A DNA stretch of 64,000 bases from NCBI RefSeq assembly GCF_900206265.1, contig NZ_LT907782.1:248001-312000 (forward strand), in the 5' to 3' direction. Source of the stretch: Nitrosomonas ureae. Its GTDB lineage: Bacteria > Pseudomonadota > Gammaproteobacteria > Burkholderiales > Nitrosomonadaceae. Below are positions 16,922-25,241 of the stretch, piece after piece. The position numbers and the translations under genes are program-made. Position 1 is the first letter of the stretch. Every line of letters begins with the position of its first letter. The notes under the pieces are model-generated. The model ran no database searches. It saw nothing but the letters and a program-made list of their open reading frames with translations, and was not told where the DNA came from.

Positions 16922-17179
16922 CTAGCAAGGGTGATTTCTACAATATTCAATCATTGATGGCTTATTATCCTGATTGGAGTTTTGAGATGATTGAGGAGAG
17001 CCTGTCTGCCCACTCGATGAATTAGATTGAGTGGTTTTTTTTTGTTGATTGGTTTCAGTCGATGATCTTTTTTGTTGATCCGGTTGAATCAGCAATTTTG
17101 ATTTACTTTCCTCTGATTCAGCAAAACATGAAGCAACGCTTAAACTTAATGACACAGCCAAAAAAATTTTTATAAACAT
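16922..17179 (-). CDS. Small Ser/Gln/Asn-rich secreted or lipid-anchored protein
   Basis: 85 residues from the ATG that has an AGAGGAA ribosome binding site; a longer frame upstream lacks one. A hydrophobic leader ends in VASC, a possible lipobox, followed by a low-complexity Ser/Gln/Asn/Lys-rich stretch and a short conserved-looking tail MIEYCRNHPC. I do not recognise the family. It is 29 bases upstream of the carbonic anhydrase start on the same strand and may share its transcript. Confidence 0.55.
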   Translation of the reverse strand: MFIKIFLAVSLSLSVASCFAESEESKSKLLIQPDQQKRSSTETNQQKKTTQSNSSSGQTGSPQSSQNSNQDNKPSMIEYCRNHPC

Positions 17180-17754
17180 GATGTTCCTCTTTAATAAAGA
17201 AAGCATTTATTCACAATTCACACAGTGTGGGCTTGCACGTTACCACACGAATGTTGAGAAAATGTTAATAAAATGACATGAAAATGTTAATAATATGTCA
17301 ACGAAAACAAATAATAGGAGCAATGTGGTTAGAATCTAAATGAGGTATGCCCTTGTCACAAATAAAAATTTAAGATAAATAAAAAGATTTTTCAGATTGA
17401 TTTTTCTTCATTTGTGTTTTATTTCCGATCCAATACCGGATAATCCCGTAACGTTAAACATTCTGTCCATACTTGTTCTGCAGAATTAGAAAACTTTTAT
17501 ATATCATATTCATAATATGAAAAGACGAAATGGAATCAAAAGGCAAATGCAGTATTAAATATTGCGGGTGTATAAATTACACAACAATCTAATAGTAAAA
17601 CTTCGGTGTTAAAGTAGGGATTTCAACGATTATCATGTAAATTTGAGGCTGTAAGCGTTTTAAGAAGATGCTGGATTTGCACGTCTGGTTCGGGCGTTGT
17701 ACAACTGTCATGTCATAGCTTGATCAGGCTTAACTCATTAAGGGGAAAATCACC
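17180..17754. other. Gene-free stretch upstream of fadE
   Basis: 575 AT-rich bases between divergent genes. No coding frame, RNA or repeat was recognised; promoters of both sides must lie here. Confidence 0.5.
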
Positions 17755-20274
17755 ATGCTCGCGTTTCTCTTCTACGTCATTCTGTTCGTCGTTGTCATCG
17801 CTAGTCTGATTCTGGCGGTTCCTTTGTTGCGCCGTTATTTGGTCACCAATCAAATACTGAAAATTTTTCGCAAAATGTTGCCACAAATCTCGCAGACGGA
17901 GCAGGAAGCGCTGGATGCCGGTACAGTTTGGTGGGAAGGTGATTTATTCAGCGGTAAGCCGGATTGGAAAAAATTACTGGCTTATCCGAAGCCGCAGTTA
18001 ACAGCAGAGGAACAAGCATTTCTCGAGGGTCCGGTTGAGCAATTGTGCGCGATGCTGGATGAATGGAAGATTACCTATGAATTAAAGGATTTACCACCGG
18101 AGGTATGGCAATTTATCAAAGAAAATGGATTCTTTGGCTTGATTATTCCCAAGCAGTATGGTGGTTATGGGTTTTCAGCATTGGCTCATTCCGAGGTGGT
18201 AATGAAGATCGGCTCGCGCAGCGGTACGGCGGCAGTAACGGTCATGGTGCCGAACTCCCTGGGGCCGGCTGAGTTGCTGCTGCATTACGGCACCGAAAGG
18301 CAAAAGGAACATTATTTGCCGCGTCTGGCAAAAGGTCTGGAAGTACCTTGTTTTGCGCTCACTTCACCGGAAGCAGGTTCCGATGCGGGCGCAATGCCGG
18401 ATTTTGGTATCGTGTGCCGTGGTGAGTATGAAGGTAAAACGGATGTCTTGGGCATGCGGGTAACGTGGGAGAAACGCTATATTACGCTGGGGCCGGTCGC
18501 AACTATTCTCGGACTGGCCTTCAAACTATATGATCCGGATCGATTGTTGGGTAAAGAGGAAGATCTGGGCATTACGTTGGCACTTATTCCCACGAATACA
18601 CCGGGTGTAAATATCGGTCGGCGCCACTATCCGTTGAATGGCGCATTCCAGAATGGCCCGAATTCGGGCAAAGAGGTATTTATTCCGATGGATTGGATCA
18701 TCGGTGGCCAAGAAGGAGTCGGGCAAGGATGGCGCATGCTGATGAATTGCCTCTCGGTAGGGCGCGCCATTTCACTGCCGGCTACCAGTGTGGGGGCAGC
18801 TAAACTGGCAGCTCGTACCAGCGGTGCGTATAGCCGGGTGCGTACGCAATTCAAAACACCGATCGGTTATTTTGAAGGTGTTGAGGAAGCATTGGGGCGT
18901 ATTGGCGGGAATACCTATATGATGGATGCCGCCCGTGTCATGACTGCCGCTGCGGTTGATCTGGGGGAAAAACCTTCGGTGGCATCAGCGATTGTAAAAT
19001 ATCATTTGACCGAGCGCGGACGGCAAGCAATTAATGATGCCATGGATATTCACGGTGGAAAAGGAATTTGCATCGGTCCGAGAAATTATCTGGGGCGCAC
19101 TTATCAGCAGATTCCTGTCAGCATCACCGTTGAAGGCGCTAACATATTGACACGTAACATGATTATTTTTGGACAAGGTGCGTTGCGTTGTCATCCTTAT
19201 TTACTGAAAGAAGTCAATGCGGCGCATGATAAAAATCCTGATAGTGCATCGTTGGCATTTGATGAAGCATTAATCGGGCATGCAAAGTTTATATTGCGAA
19301 ATACTGCAAACAGTTTGGTGTATGCATTGTTTGGTAACCATATTAAGGATAATGCGCCGGAAAACGCTACACTGGAGACCGCGGCCTATTATCGTCAGCT
19401 GGCACGCTTTTCCGCCAGCTTTGCGTGTATTGCCGATATTGGACTCATGCGCTTGGGCGGATCGCTTAAACGTAAGGAAAGATTATCCGCCAGGTTAGGT
19501 GACATTCTGAGCATGCTGTATTTATGCTCGGCAACACTGAAGCGTTTTGAGGACGATGGTCGCCCCGACTCTGATTTGCCACTGCTGCATTGGTGCATGC
19601 AAGATGCCATTTATCGGATGCAGCAAGCATTTGATGAGTTTCTGGCCAATATTCCGGGACATTTTACCTTTGTCGGGTTGCTCAGAGTCTTGGTGTTTCC
19701 ACTCGGCAAGCGCTGCAAACCACCGGCTGATGCGTTAACGCACGAGGTTGCCAGACTAATGATGGCACCGGGTGCCGTGCGTGATCGATTGACTGCCGGT
19801 ATTCATGTACCGATTGCAGAACATGAACCGATGGCTGATCTGGAACAGGCCTTAAGGTGTGTTATCGAATGTGGGGCCATCGAAGCCAAGTTGCGCGAAG
19901 CTGTCAAGCTGCGCAAAATTACCGATCACGGAGACGGGCAGATCGCTCAAGCGCTACAGCTCAATGTAATCACTGCGGAAGAAGCAAGTTTGTTGGAAAA
20001 ACTCAAGAATTTACGCAGCAAGGTCATTAAAGTGGATGATTTTAGCCCAGATCTTGAGAGTGAAACAAAAGCCCAGCGCAATGCTGCAAAGGGTAATTCC
20101 AATACAGCGATGAGCGCCAGAGGCGCTATCAACGCTAATTACACGATCAATAATAATGTTACGGATGAGGCGGATGGCATAAATAGCGTCAGCGCAGGTA
20201 ACAGTACTAAAACCGCAAGCAGAAAAAAAAGCACTCCTGTGACAGAAGAATCCAAGACAATTGAAACGATTTAA
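17755..20274 (+). CDS. fadE: Acyl-CoA dehydrogenase, FadE type
   Basis: 839 residues, slightly longer than E. coli FadE (814). An N-terminal membrane segment (LFYVILFVVVIASLILAV) is followed by the flavin-dependent dehydrogenase core, with CFALTSPEAGSDAGAM and GPEN-like loops and AMDIHGGKGICIGP near the catalytic base region. The C-terminal DUF1974 domain typical of FadE comes next. The last ~70 residues are Asn/Ser/Ala-rich low complexity and not part of the family. It should carry out the first oxidation of fatty acyl-CoA. An AAGGGG ribosome binding site precedes it. The next gene, 90 bases on, is an acyl-CoA synthetase, so they form a fatty-acid operon. Confidence 0.93.
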   Translation: MLAFLFYVILFVVVIASLILAVPLLRRYLVTNQILKIFRKMLPQISQTEQEALDAGTVWWEGDLFSGKPDWKKLLAYPKPQLTAEEQAFLEGPVEQLCAMLDEWKITYELKDLPPEVWQFIKENGFFGLIIPKQYGGYGFSALAHSEVVMKIGSRSGTAAVTVMVPNSLGPAELLLHYGTERQKEHYLPRLAKGLEVPCFALTSPEAGSDAGAMPDFGIVCRGEYEGKTDVLGMRVTWEKRYITLGPVATILGLAFKLYDPDRLLGKEEDLGITLALIPTNTPGVNIGRRHYPLNGAFQNGPNSGKEVFIPMDWIIGGQEGVGQGWRMLMNCLSVGRAISLPATSVGAAKLAARTSGAYSRVRTQFKTPIGYFEGVEEALGRIGGNTYMMDAARVMTAAAVDLGEKPSVASAIVKYHLTERGRQAINDAMDIHGGKGICIGPRNYLGRTYQQIPVSITVEGANILTRNMIIFGQGALRCHPYLLKEVNAAHDKNPDSASLAFDEALIGHAKFILRNTANSLVYALFGNHIKDNAPENATLETAAYYRQLARFSASFACIADIGLMRLGGSLKRKERLSARLGDILSMLYLCSATLKRFEDDGRPDSDLPLLHWCMQDAIYRMQQAFDEFLANIPGHFTFVGLLRVLVFPLGKRCKPPADALTHEVARLMMAPGAVRDRLTAGIHVPIAEHEPMADLEQALRCVIECGAIEAKLREAVKLRKITDHGDGQIAQALQLNVITAEEASLLEKLKNLRSKVIKVDDFSPDLESETKAQRNAAKGNSNTAMSARGAINANYTINNNVTDEADGINSVSAGNSTKTASRKKSTPVTEESKTIETI

Positions 20275-20364
20275 TAAGTTGAAATACCGGACAGCGGGAA
20301 AAGCACTGATGCCAATCGTTAGTACGCGGACACCCGGATGAAATCGGTGCCTACGGGGGAAATT

Positions 20365-22194
20365 ATGCAAATTGAACACAATGGAATGAGCAACGTCATT
20401 CCTGTTGAGCAGGCAAAAACACTGGATGGTCTCTTCAAGGAACGTGTGCAGCGTTCGCCCCAGGCAGTCGCCTATCGTTATTTCGACGCGGTTAGTGACC
20501 AGTGGCGCAGCCACACCTGGGAACAGATGAATCAACAGATAGCCCGATGGCAAGTAGCTTTGACAAAAGAATCATTGGTACCCGGTGACCGGGTCGCGGT
20601 AATGATGAGAAATTGCCCGGAATGGGTCATGTTCGAGCAGGCGGCACTGGGCTTGGGGCTCGTGGTCATTCCGTTATACGTCGATGATCGAGTCGAGAAT
20701 GCAACGTACGTCATCAATGATGCAACTGTTAAATTGCTGTTGCTGGAAAATTCGCAACAATGGCGGCAATTTCTTACCTTGCCGGATGAAATAGAAGGAT
20801 TGCAACGAGTGGTCATACTCCGGCCTTTTGAACCGGATAGTGTTGATGCCTGTGATAACGTACGTGTCGTTTCTGCAATGGAATGGTTATCAGTGCACGC
20901 CCGCGAAGTTAGGCATATAGACAGTGACCCTGATTCTCTGGCCACGATCATCTATACCTCCGGCACATCGGGGCGTCCCAAAGGTGTGATGCTCAGCCAT
21001 CACAATATCCTGAGCAATGCGTTCAGTTGCTTGCAAGTTGTCCCGGTATTGCCCGAAGATGTGCTGCTTTCTTTTTTGCCTTTGTCTCATACTTTCGAGC
21101 GGACCGCAGGCTATTATGTGCCTATGATGACGGGTGCCACAATTGCTTACGCGCGCTCGATTCCGCAATTGCAGGAGGATCTGTTGATAATCCGTCCGAC
21201 CATAATGATATCAGTGCCGCGAATTTATGAACGGGTGTATGCGGGCATACAGGCGAAACTGGCTGAGGGTTCGGGTTTTACACGCGGATTATTTAATTTT
21301 GCCGTCGATGTGGGTTATAGCCAGTTTGAGTGCCAGCAGGGAAGAGGGTATCGGCGACTATCGCATGTGGTGTGGCCGCTACTAAAAAAATTGGTGGCTG
21401 ATAAAGTGATGGGCAAACTGGGGGGGCGATTGCGCATGGTGATGAGCGGTGGTGCCGCATTATCGCCGCAGGTCTCTCGCGTTTTTATCGGTCTTGGTTT
21501 GCCGATTCTGCAAGGATATGGAATGACCGAGAGCAGTCCTGTGGTTTGCGCCAATCGGCTCGAGGACAATGTGCCGGCCAGTGTCGGCCTACCTATTCCC
21601 GGCGTGGAGGTCAAGCTGGGAGAAAGTAACGCATTGCTAATCCGTGGACCGAACGTGATGCTGGGTTATTGGAATAATCCGGAGGCAACCCAAGCAGTCA
21701 TCTCATCGGATGGCTGGTTGAATTCCGGCGATATCGCATCGATTGATGCCCAGGGTCATGTGACCATCACTGGGCGATTGAAAGAAATTATTGTTTTATC
21801 CACGGGTGAAAAAGTGCCGCCGGCTGATATGGAAGCGGCGATCTTGCGCGATCCGTTATTTGAACAGGTCATGTTGATCGGGGAATCCCGTTCTTATTTG
21901 AGCGTGTTAGTCGTGTTAAATCCTGCCCGGTGGCAAGAATTCATGGCGCATTATGGTCTGGGCGATGATTTGACAAACGAGCAGCAACGACAACAGGCTG
22001 AGGAAATTTTGCTGGAAAAAATCACCCGCCAAACGAGTGAATTTCCCGGCTATGCCAAAATACGCCGTGCCGCGGTGGCACAGGAGCCTTGGAGCGTTGA
22101 AAATGGCTTATTGACACCGACCTTAAAATTAAAGCGCGCGAAGGTGCTGGAGAAATATAATTCAGAAATTGAAAGATTGTATACAGGTCACTGA
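20365..22194 (+). CDS. Long-chain acyl-CoA synthetase (AMP-forming)
   Basis: 609 residues from an ATG with GGGGGA six bases upstream; an in-frame ATG 27 bases earlier has no site. ANL-superfamily motifs: TIIYTSGTSGRPKGVMLSH (ATP loop), QGYGMTESSPV, and GWLNSGDIASID then GRLKEIIVLSTGEKVPP. These fit the FadD15/long-chain ligase branch, which activates free fatty acids with CoA. It is downstream of fadE in the same direction, so probably one catabolic or recycling operon. It is distinct from the FAAL in the NRPS cluster, which makes acyl-AMP for an ACP. Confidence 0.92.
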   Translation: MQIEHNGMSNVIPVEQAKTLDGLFKERVQRSPQAVAYRYFDAVSDQWRSHTWEQMNQQIARWQVALTKESLVPGDRVAVMMRNCPEWVMFEQAALGLGLVVIPLYVDDRVENATYVINDATVKLLLLENSQQWRQFLTLPDEIEGLQRVVILRPFEPDSVDACDNVRVVSAMEWLSVHAREVRHIDSDPDSLATIIYTSGTSGRPKGVMLSHHNILSNAFSCLQVVPVLPEDVLLSFLPLSHTFERTAGYYVPMMTGATIAYARSIPQLQEDLLIIRPTIMISVPRIYERVYAGIQAKLAEGSGFTRGLFNFAVDVGYSQFECQQGRGYRRLSHVVWPLLKKLVADKVMGKLGGRLRMVMSGGAALSPQVSRVFIGLGLPILQGYGMTESSPVVCANRLEDNVPASVGLPIPGVEVKLGESNALLIRGPNVMLGYWNNPEATQAVISSDGWLNSGDIASIDAQGHVTITGRLKEIIVLSTGEKVPPADMEAAILRDPLFEQVMLIGESRSYLSVLVVLNPARWQEFMAHYGLGDDLTNEQQRQQAEEILLEKITRQTSEFPGYAKIRRAAVAQEPWSVENGLLTPTLKLKRAKVLEKYNSEIERLYTGH

Positions 22195-22241
22195 AACTGA
22201 TTATTTTTATCCAAACTTATTAACCGCAGAAAGCAGATCAA

Positions 22242-22601
22242 ATGGCAAAAGATCACAGCAAGTTAGACAAAATAGTTCTAGAAGCGCGCCGGAATGCGGA
22301 GAAACGTGCGCAAGGCTATCGCGAGCAGGCGCTCAAACTGTTTCCTTGGGTTTGCGGCCGTTGCGCGCGTACCTTCGATCATAAAAACCTGCAGTTATTA
22401 GAAGTGCATCACAAAAACAGCAACCACGACGATAACCCACCCGATGGCAGTAACTGGGAATTGCTTTGCACCTATTGTCATGAACATGAACATTCCAAGC
22501 TTAAAGATTCGATGGGGCGTGATGATGGCAGACAGGCAGAAGAAATCGCTACCCATAATCCTTTTGCCAATCTTAAGGATCTGCTGAAGAAAAAAACATA
22601 A
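22242..22601 (+). CDS. yajD: YajD-family HNH nuclease
   Basis: 119 residues. A central HNH domain has two CxxC pairs (VCGRCARTF and LCTYCHEHEH) around LLEVHHKNSNHDDNPPDGSNWE, with the catalytic His in the HH pair. Length and layout match E. coli YajD, whose cellular role is unknown. It sits 47 bases after the acyl-CoA synthetase gene on the same strand. Confidence 0.9.
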   Translation: MAKDHSKLDKIVLEARRNAEKRAQGYREQALKLFPWVCGRCARTFDHKNLQLLEVHHKNSNHDDNPPDGSNWELLCTYCHEHEHSKLKDSMGRDDGRQAEEIATHNPFANLKDLLKKKT

Positions 22602-22715
22602 TGCAGAAATCAATCCCGCGATTGTTTTTTATCAAAAGCAAATCTGACCCAAAGCGCATTGTATTTAATCAACAGACAGTTATAATGCGAATTTCAAGCC
22701 AACAGGAGCCTAGTC

Positions 22716-23156
22716 ATGGTTAAGCTTACGGATGTAACTGGAATTGGTCCCATCACAGTCAAGATTTTATCTGAACATAAAATCAGAACAGTCGAAGCAT
22801 TGGCCGCAATTAGTTTGACAGAGTTGCAAAAAATACCGGGGTTCAGCGGGGCGATAAGAGCACGAGCAGTAAAAAAATCGGCTGCTGAATGCTTGCAAAC
22901 CAAACCGGTCAAACCGTTAACGACTACTGGCGGAGAGACGCAGGCAAAGGGCAAAAAAACATCAGGCAAAAAAGCTCCAAGCAAGATAGCGGTGACAAAT
23001 CAGATTGTGAGTCAACCTGAACCAAGCCAGATTGATGATGAGAGCAAAAAGAAGAAACGTAATGACGATAAGCAGAAGGTAAAAGACAAGAAAAAAAAGG
23101 ATAAAGATAAAAAGAAAGAAGGCAAGAAAAAAGGAAAAAATAAAAAGAAATCATAA
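22716..23156 (+). CDS. Helix-hairpin-helix protein with lysine-rich tail
   Basis: 146 residues with an AGGAG ribosome binding site. The first ~60 residues form a helix-hairpin-helix pair (LTDVTGIGPITVKILSEH and LQKIPGFSGAIRARAVKKS), a sequence-independent DNA-binding fold. After a Thr/Lys linker the last ~45 residues are almost entirely Lys with Asp/Gly, like the tails of bacterial histone H1-like proteins. It probably binds DNA or RNA as a nucleoid protein. The last six bases overlap the convergent sixA gene in TCATAA. Confidence 0.75.
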   Translation: MVKLTDVTGIGPITVKILSEHKIRTVEALAAISLTELQKIPGFSGAIRARAVKKSAAECLQTKPVKPLTTTGGETQAKGKKTSGKKAPSKIAVTNQIVSQPEPSQIDDESKKKKRNDDKQKVKDKKKKDKDKKKEGKKKGKNKKKS

Positions 23157-23675
23157 TTCCCTGGGCCTGATTAAGTGTCGTAACTGTGCCTCATGAGCGT
23201 TAGCTGAAATTACGCTGCTTCCGTAATCCAATATAGCCAGAGCCGCAGTGGTCAGCAATTTAGCGCAATTGTTGACGGGGGGCGGGTTCTGGGATAAATG
23301 GCAAAGTAATTGATCAAGGCCCGGGTTATGTCCGATGATGAGTAATGAATGTACTCCTTTGCTGTATTGCTTGATCAGTGCGATCAGATCGTTACATGAT
23401 GCACCATAGATTTCTGGTTCAAAATTTACAATATTTTCAGGCATATTTAACGCGTTTACGACTAGATGGCAAGTTTGTTTTGCTCGTAATGCAGGAGAAC
23501 AAATGATGCGGTCTATGGGGTATTGCTCGTGTTTTAACCATTGTTTTAACCATTTGCCCATTTGTGTGGCGGCTTTTATTCCGCGGCTGGCTAAGGGGCG
23601 ATCGAAATCCGATCTGTTATCTTCAGACCAGTCTGATTTGGCATGTCGCATGATAATTAATTGATATTTAGGCAT
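23151..23675 (-). CDS. sixA: SixA-type phosphohistidine phosphatase
   Basis: 174 residues starting MPKYQLIIMRHAKSDW; an upstream in-frame start would run into the neighbouring ppx start region. The RHAKSDW phosphohistidine motif near the N-terminus, FDRPLASRG, IICSPALRAKQT and the later GHNPGLDQLL give the SixA branch of the histidine phosphatase superfamily. SixA removes phosphate from phosphohistidine of HPt or PTS proteins. It is divergent from ppx with 58 bases between the chosen starts and next to the polyphosphate genes. Confidence 0.9.
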   Translation of the reverse strand: MPKYQLIIMRHAKSDWSEDNRSDFDRPLASRGIKAATQMGKWLKQWLKHEQYPIDRIICSPALRAKQTCHLVVNALNMPENIVNFEPEIYGASCNDLIALIKQYSKGVHSLLIIGHNPGLDQLLCHLSQNPPPVNNCAKLLTTAALAILDYGSSVISANAHEAQLRHLIRPREL

Positions 23676-23733
23676 GGCTTTATTATGAGAGCGATTAATT
23701 GGATTGCTGTTTTTCGTTCCGGTATATTTCATT

Positions 23734-25218
23734 ATGGATGAATCCTACGCTGCTGTTGATTTAGGTTCAAACAGTTTTCACATGATTGTGGCAAGCCAGG
23801 TGGATGGTCGTTTGCTGATTATCGATCGCATGAAGGAAATGGTTCGGTTAGCTTCGGGATTGAATGATAAGCAGGAATTGTCGAAGGAATCCATGCAACA
23901 GGCTTTGGAATGCTTACAGCGATTTGGTCAACGGATCCAAGAAATTCCACTTTTGAATGTTCGCGCTGTGGGTACGAATACACTTCGTCAGGCTCGGAAT
24001 GGCAACGTTTTTTTGTCGCAGGCACACAGTGCACTGGGCCATCCGGTAGAGATCATAGCGGGACGTGAAGAGGCAAGACTGATTTATTTAGGTGTTGCGC
24101 ACAGTTTATATGATGAGATTAACAAACGTCTGGTGATTGATATCGGGGGCGGGAGTACGGAATTAGTCATTGGCCGGGGTTTCGATACTTATGCAACTGA
24201 AAGTTTGTATATGGGGTGTGTCAATATGGGTCAGCGTTTCTTTGATGATGGTAAGATAAAAGCCAAGAAAATGCGCAAAGCCGTATTGTTTGCCATGCAG
24301 GAATTGGAATCCATTGAAACGGCTTATAAAAAGACAGGCTGGGATGTTGCGTTGGGTTCTTCCGGCACTATCATAGCAGTGCGGGATGTAGTGCAAGCGC
24401 AAGGTTGGTGCGATTCAGGCATTACCGCTTCTGCCTTGACGAAATTATTGGAAACCTTAATTGCGATTGGCGATAGTGCAGCGATTGATTTTGCAGGCAT
24501 CCCGGAACGTAGAAAACCGGTTTTTGCCAGCGGTGTAGCGATTTTATACGGGGTTTTTGAGGCACTTAATCTGGAACAGATCAATGTCTCCGAAGGTGCA
24601 TTGCGTGAGGGTTTACTGTATGACCTGATCGGCAGGATGCATAATGAGGATATCAGAGATAAAACCATTGAAATCGTTATGCAGAGATACAGTATCGATA
24701 CCGAGCAAGCAAATCGGGTTAAAGATACGGCGGAGAAATTTTTCCATCAGGTGAAAACCGATTGGGAATTAGACGAAAAAACAGATCTGAAATTGTTGGT
24801 GTGGGGGGCGCTGATCCATGAAATCGGCTTATCCGTTGCGCATAGTCAGTATCACCAACATGGTGCATATTTAACCGCCCATTCCGATTTGGCAGGATTC
24901 TCCCGGCAGGAGCAAATCAAACTGGCGATGCTGGTGCGTAGCCATCGACGTAAATTTCCACTGGAGGAATTTGAATCACTGGCCCTTTCAGTAAAAACGT
25001 CAGTGATCAGGCTGTGTATTCTGTTAAGGCTGGCTGTAGTATTGCATCGTAGCCGCTCCAATAGCGGTTTGCCGGAAATTCATATGGATGTGAGCAAAAA
25101 CCGCATTACTTTGGATTTCCCGTCAGAGTGGTTGGATCAGCACCCCTTAACATTCGCTGACCTGAATACTGAGCAAGGATTTTTACAGGCAGCTGATATT
25201 AAATTGATATTCAACTGA
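23734..25218 (+). CDS. ppx: Exopolyphosphatase, Ppx/GppA family
   Basis: 494 residues starting MDESYAAVDLGSNSFHM; ten codons upstream are open but match nothing. The ASKHA nucleotide-binding fold shows DLGSNS (phosphate 1), AGREEARLIYLG, and DIGGGSTELVIG (phosphate 2). The C-terminal HD-like part follows with GALIHEIGLSVAHSQYH. It hydrolyses polyphosphate or pppGpp. It is convergent with ppk, 23 bases apart, so the making and breaking enzymes of polyphosphate are neighbours. Confidence 0.93.
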   Translation: MDESYAAVDLGSNSFHMIVASQVDGRLLIIDRMKEMVRLASGLNDKQELSKESMQQALECLQRFGQRIQEIPLLNVRAVGTNTLRQARNGNVFLSQAHSALGHPVEIIAGREEARLIYLGVAHSLYDEINKRLVIDIGGGSTELVIGRGFDTYATESLYMGCVNMGQRFFDDGKIKAKKMRKAVLFAMQELESIETAYKKTGWDVALGSSGTIIAVRDVVQAQGWCDSGITASALTKLLETLIAIGDSAAIDFAGIPERRKPVFASGVAILYGVFEALNLEQINVSEGALREGLLYDLIGRMHNEDIRDKTIEIVMQRYSIDTEQANRVKDTAEKFFHQVKTDWELDEKTDLKLLVWGALIHEIGLSVAHSQYHQHGAYLTAHSDLAGFSRQEQIKLAMLVRSHRRKFPLEEFESLALSVKTSVIRLCILLRLAVVLHRSRSNSGLPEIHMDVSKNRITLDFPSEWLDQHPLTFADLNTEQGFLQAADIKLIFN

Positions 25219-25241
25219 AGGGTATTCCTGAACATTTTTCA

